From Muricea muricata (taxonomy: Eukaryota; Cnidaria; Anthozoa; Malacalcyonacea; Plexauridae): a stretch of 64,000 nt of DNA. Below the pieces are notes generated by a model. That model worked only from the letters and a program-made list of their open reading frames with translations. It did not search any database and was not told the origin of the DNA. The translations under genes and the position numbers were made by a program. The stretch covers positions 2,170,001 through 2,234,000 of the forward strand of contig OY979719.1 in NCBI GenBank assembly GCA_963855995.1, in the 5' to 3' direction. Positions 59,016-64,000 of the stretch are shown here, in pieces (the stretch's first letter is position 1; each line of letters begins with the position of its first letter).

Positions 59016-62000
59016 ATGACTGAACGACCTTTGTTTACTGTGGACCCAGGAGAATCAGACACAGCAACCAAACTTGACAAAGAAACAAATGTCGTTAAGT
59101 CGATAAAAAGTCGCAAACATGCCATATCTGAGACGTACGACCCGACAATCTCGTACGACTCGATCCGCCAGTCTGGTACAGGAAAGTTCCAAGTGTCCAA
59201 TAAGTTGCGGCTTCCGCCCTCTGGTGAACTGAATCTTTCTGGAAAACGTCTAACCCCTTCAGCCCTATTTTCTTTGATAGGTTCGCGTGGGTATGATTTA
59301 AAAAAATTAGATTTATCTGGTATTTATCTTGACTGTTTCAGTAGACTGGAAGAATTGAACCTGCCCAAGAACCCTCTGCACCGTTTAGGTGTACATGCTA
59401 TACATAGCCCAGGTGGCTACACTTTGAAAAAGCTACATTTATCTGGTTGGGGCCTTACAGAGCAACATCTGAAATTTTTGACATATTTGCATGGACTGGA
59501 AGAGTTGAACCTATCTAACAATCCTCTGCACCATATTAAACTATATACTTCGAAATCTATGCCTGATTTGAGAACGTTAGATATATCTAGTTGTGGTCTT
59601 GCAGACAAAGATCTGAAAGATTTTGCACTTTGGAATGGAGTGGAAGAATTGAACTTATCTAACAATCCTTTAAGTCATATGTTGCAATATCCGAAAAACT
59701 TGAGAAAGTTGAATTTGTCTGGTTGTTGCCTTACTAAATGGCCCCCTGGTTTGGAGGAATGCAGCAGCCTGGAAGAGCTGGATTTGTCCAACAATTCCTT
59801 TGGCCATCAAGATCTACTGGAAAACCTCCCACCCAGTGTTTCAGGGTTGTCCAATTTAAACAGAATCATGTTTGAAGATGCTGTTTATACGAAGAATGAT
59901 AAAGGTTAGAGATCGATTCTTAGTCGTGCAACTCCATAACTGATTCATGAATAGGCTTTTCATGGGTAGAAATCTTTCCAATTTTTGTGGGTAGCCGCGC
60001 ATGCGTACCTACTCACTATGTGAGAACCGTAAAATGTACAATCGTCTGTGGGTTCGTGTCCGCAGTACTGATCCAGTACTAGACTGGATAGTCAAAAGTG
60101 AAGCAAATTATATATGCCAAAATCACTTCCGGCCACCAGGGAGCGATATATTCTTGGGTTTCACTGGAACATTTTGCAGTAAATCTGAGTGGGGGTCAAC
60201 CCAAAATGTATTGATTATTATACTGTACTGGGGTAAACAAATCTCACGAAATTGCACATATTTGCTGTCGAACACAAGGTCAATACATACAGTGAAAAAT
60301 TATTTCACTCCGATGACTGTGTATCGATTTGGAGTTGACCCCAGTGAAATTTATGACGTCACGTGAAACCCAAGAATAGAATGCATGGCGAACGTAAACG
60401 AAGGTGAATTTTGCCGAATTTGAGATACTTTACCATATTATACCAAGCTGATCGCTCCACTTTTGTCTAAAAAATGTTACGTTAATGCTTTTGAAACGCC
60501 AATTATCCGGATTGTCCTAAAACATCGTCATTTTTGTTTGTTCAAAGTTGTTCATGAAATACAATGCATGACGAACAATTCTCCTTGTGAAGCAAGGTGA
60601 ATTTTGCCAAATTTGAGATACTTTACGAAGTTATACCGAGCTGATGGCAGATGGCCTCACTTTTGTCTAAAAGATCACAACAAAACTAAACTGAGATATC
60701 ACTGATTTCGAGGTAAGTGTTGACATCATACTTTGATATGATATTTCACAAATAGTATGACCCCGCTGGCCATATTTTAGTGAGCTTGCTTAAAGAACTG
60801 TTAATTCTATATAATCCTTGTGTATTTCTAAATTTACAGGTAAATCCTGACGGTCATTCTGGAAATGATCCTGCCAGTATTTATACGGTGACCACGAGAA
60901 CACTTGTAACCATGGAGAATGGCATTCATCAAAAAACATGAATGGCACTAATATCAAATTTATGGACATGTTCAAATTTTTGACATTTATGCTAATCTAC
61001 AAGCGTAAAATTAAATTGGTTAACAGAAAGTTAAAACAGTGTGCAACCTCAGCAACGAAGTATTTCAGAGAACAACAAACAACAACGAAATTTCACTTCC
61101 ATTGAAGAGGATCAGAAAAGCCGATCAAAGCTTATCTTCGTTGTACCCATCCTACGCATCGAAAACTTTGAGAAAGTCATGGACTATTTATATACTCATC
61201 AATTGAAAAAACAAGAGTGAAGAAAAACATCTATACATTTGGCAACTATGTTTTTATCAATATATCTGCTAATGTGAAAGTGCCACGAAATGACGAATAT
61301 CTTGACTTTTCTTAACTTCGCTGAACTTAGATCTTTGCACTATCCTTCAAATTCAAACTTCACGAAAGTTGTCTACCGAGACTTCGACCTGAGACCTTGA
61401 TGTGACCGCCCTGGAACAAGAACGCTTCTTTTGTCAAGGGTTGTTCTTATCATCTATATTTTGTTCTTTGAATTCTTGTCTTTCGTATCCATACAGGTCA
61501 AGGTTTTGTACACTGTATGCGAAATTGTATTTGACACATTAACTACCTCACAACTTCTTGGATATCTTTATGCTTATTGAAAAAAAATGAACGTAATACT
61601 CGTTTACTTACAGTGTAATGTTTTGTATGTGATTAAATGTTTATTTCCCGTAAACTGTGCCAATTTACTTAATTTCAATAACTTTAGTTTTTGAAATAGC
61701 CATTATCAAACACTGCAGGCTACCCACATGTACGCAGCGCGTACCTATTTTTGTTAGTGTCTACTCGTGTATCCATCAAAATAATTTGATCTATAGGTCC
61801 CTGTAAATTCTCTAATATTTTGTCTCCAATACATTAAGGCTGGAATTTGGGATGTTGGCAATATCTTTTGTGCGTTTTTAATCCTTTACTTTCTAACAGG
61901 AATGTGTGGGCTTAGCATTTTTTATTTTTATGTAAATATACTTTCCGGCTACGGCTCTGTCTGTCTCACCGGTGTAGATGGCATATGTGATTCCACATGT

Positions 62001-63589
62001 GCATTTTATTCAATCTAGATGGAATAAACAGAAAGAATAAGTTTCATATTAAACTGTTCTGTAGATTGAAATAAAAAAATCAACTATTTTTTTCCTTTTT
62101 CTAGTTTGGACCGTAGAAAAGCGAAAAGGTAACGCTTAATTTTCCCTTTGCTTTTTTGTGTGTGCTTTTTTTCTAATTAAACATTTTGGTAAACAAATTA
62201 TTTATTGGTTGTCTAGTGAAATTAGAAAGCCACATTAAGTAGCGCCATTCAATTGCATTGCTAAACATTCTCGTGTTTTAGTCGCACATGCAGTTATATG
62301 TGTATACACATGAAAAATATGATTTTATTATATAATTGAATATATATATGATTTTTATAGAGGAATATGATTTTGATTTAGATCTCGGTACCAACCACAT
62401 ACAACATACAGTATATATTACTCGATATATCAGGCATGACATGAACAAGAGACTGATGGAGGTCTTGAGAAAATTACGAACATATAGAAATTTTGTTGTT
62501 GCGTCAATCAACATTTGTCAAAAAAATATTAATAGCCTAATCTTTATCAAATTTTTATGGTTTCGATGCTGTGTGGGTAATAAATGTACGCGTGCATGCT
62601 GTTTACGAAAACGTTAATGTTGCGTTGGTATATTTGCTATTACAGATGTTTCGCCTGCTTGTTCTGCATTTCCTTCAACTATCTCCACTAGTGAAAGGTT
62701 GTCCCAAATGTGGCATAATCATAATTGGGAGCGGACTTCTGAATTCAAGCGAACAAGAAAGTTGAACACGCTCACTTTTGAAACTTATAATTCCATGTGT
62801 AAGTATGACTAATCCAATTTACAAGCTTGAGCCTCCCATGGGGTGGTAGTTGGTGGGCTTTTTTAAATGCGCCAGAATAAAATATGCTTTTGCTACTCGC
62901 TATTTATCGAGGAATAGCGAAGCTAGGTTAGAGAAGCTAGTTATCAAGTTACAGCTTTTCAATATTAAATGGTTGTTGCTAAAAATTATTAATATCATGC
63001 ATTTCCCAGATTCAGGTGGTATCATTGAACTATATAAGTAAGCTGGAAGGATAAGTCAGGGGGGGAAATTGAAGCCAATTTGATTCAGTTTTTCTGAGTT
63101 TTGAGTTGAAATACTAAACGTCACAGAGTGGGTCGTATATCAAATGAAACCTATTAAAAAGTTGTATTTGGTGCAAAAATTTTGAGGCTTTAGGTGAAAG
63201 ACAAACACCTTAAACTTTGAAGGGAAATTTGCCGTATTTTGCAAAATTGCCGTTGTTTTCGTATTTTTAAGGCATTTCTTTTTTGTATAAAGTCTTGAAT
63301 TTTTATATTTAATGTAACTTTTTAATAGCTTCAATTTGATATACGGTCTGATCTTTGGCGTTAAGTATTTCGTCTCAAAACTCAGAAAAACTAACTTGGC
63401 TTCAGCCATTAATTGAACTTTTGTATTGAGTTAGCGTTCCAGTTGTATTACAGTTCACGGGGTGGTATTTGTGCTTGCACTGCGGACGGAAGTTCGATAT
63501 TTACTTTTTCCTGGTGGAAAAACGTCCGAGATGAAATCTACTGCCATTGTTGCGGTTGCAGCATCAACGGGACTCAAGTGGAAGATTAG
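59016..63589 (+). CDS. Leucine-rich-repeat protein
   Basis: Six phase-compatible exons: 59016-59904, 62105-62128, 62361-62576, 62646-62798, 63010-63037 and 63562-63589 (stop TAG). They total 1338 nt, 445 aa. The first exon alone is strong: MTERPLFTVDPGESD, a disordered region, then from about residue 70 alternating LRR units (GELNLSGKRLT, LKKLDLSG, LEELNLPKNPLH, LKKLHLSGWGLT, LEELNLSNNPLHH, LRTLDISSCGLA, VEELNLSNNPLSH, LRKLNLSGCCLT, LEELDLSNNSFG). No signal peptide or membrane segment, so probably cytosolic. The five small 3' exons are inferred only from phase and splice sites. Without them the first exon would end at an in-frame TAG (59907-59909). No recognised partner domain follows the LRRs, and the C-terminus (STSERLSQMWHNHNWERTSE) is unfamiliar. 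Confidence 0.68.
60151..60376. mobile_element. MITE in LRR-gene intron 1
   Basis: ATTCTTGGGTTTCACTGG on the left and CACGTGAAACCCAAGAAT on the right are mirrored, with inner GGGGTCAAC/GTTGACCCC pairing. The open frame at 60001-60366 is a by-product. Confidence 0.65.
60400..60672 (+). repeat. Direct duplication, about 75 bp
   Basis: AAGGTGAATTTTGCC, AATTTGAGATACTTTAC and CACTTTTGTCTAAAA occur in the same order at about 60400-60475 and 60593-60672. Confidence 0.6.
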
Positions 63590-63602
63590 ATAGCTCATAA
63601 AA

Positions 63603-63608
63603 AATAAA
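63603..63608 (+). promoter_or_regulatory. Polyadenylation signal of the LRR gene
   Basis: AATAAA 14 bp after the inferred stop, supporting the placement of the last exon. Confidence 0.5.
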
Positions 63609-64000
63609 TTTTAAAAAGTTTAATTCATATTGAAAAGCAAAAAATGTAATCAATACATATTGGCAAAAGCTACAAAGGGTAAAAACAGTAGCTACGACAT
63701 GCGCTATAGGTTTGAAATAAAAAATTCTTTTCACACGTGAACCTGTATGTATTTTTTTATGATTCCGTTACTATCGACCTGTTTAGTTGTGTATTAGGCC
63801 GCGAGTATAACTTGATCGTTTTAAAACGCGCAAGCATAAACAATAGTTGCGTGACCATTTGTCATAGATAAATTTTCTGATGTGAGTGGCTAGAGATTGT
63901 TATTAGATTCTCATCCAGGACCCACATCTCCCAAAACTTTATAGATTTTATTCATATATACTTTCATGCTATACATATTGTCTTTTTTTGCTATAGATTT
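63609..64000. other. Right-end flank
   Basis: AT-rich. No recognised feature up to the window edge. Confidence 0.4.

Noticed and set aside
1..64000. CRISPR arrays, operons or bacterial signals
   Set aside because: None found. Spliced genes and metazoan proteins show nuclear animal DNA.

Overview
The window is eukaryotic nuclear DNA from an early-branching animal. A cnidarian, probably an anthozoan, fits best, though no single gene proves it. Gene content is metazoan (THUMPD3, eEF1-gamma, a kinectin/p180 homologue, RPB9, a secreted Frizzled-like cysteine-rich protein). Introns are GT-AG and mostly 80-2000 bp. The DNA is AT-rich and crowded with short fold-back elements (MITEs), often in introns. 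Exons below were assembled by eye from splice sites, reading phase and remembered homologues. For each of the seven multi-exon genes whose start and stop I could place (eEF1G, KTN1/RRBP1-like, the Frizzled-CRD-like gene, both-ended DUF4537-like gene, POLR2I, the LRR gene) the summed coding length is a multiple of three.

Layout. 1-802 (-): 5' part of THUMPD3. 1533-3477 (+): small unidentified coiled-coil gene, followed by interlocked Harbinger-type MITEs. 4219-8253 (-): eEF1G, nine exons. 8929-23112 (+): one kinectin/RRBP1-like gene, 27 exons, divergent from eEF1G. 24.6-25.97 kb: an orphan terminal exon (-) and a heat-shock-style TATA promoter driving a short spliced transcript with no long ORF (+). 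26048-27002 (-): secreted Frizzled-CRD-like protein. 27-31 kb: gene-poor, MITEs. 31037-36731 (-) and 43882-46000 (+): two related tandem-Tudor-like (DUF4537-like) genes pointing away from each other across about 7 kb packed with fold-back elements. 46.2-46.55 kb: an inverted repeat carrying two complete type I hammerhead ribozymes, one per strand. 47.5-48.06 kb: a 30-bp minisatellite rich in TGACGTCA sites, abutting POLR2I (48127-50087, +). 50.4-52.1 kb (-): decayed LINE. 52.7-55.6 kb: three tRNA-Val genes with three different anticodons around a 0.45-kb inverted repeat. 59016-63589 (+): leucine-rich-repeat protein.

The recognised genes serve translation (tRNA methylation, elongation factor, ER ribosome receptor, tRNA-Val), transcription (RPB9) and signalling-type roles, with no operon-like logic. 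The most unusual signal is the pair of opposed hammerhead ribozymes, matching the terminal repeats of Penelope-like elements or retrozymes. Second are the CRE-site minisatellite at the POLR2I promoter and the heat-shock-like non-coding transcript unit.
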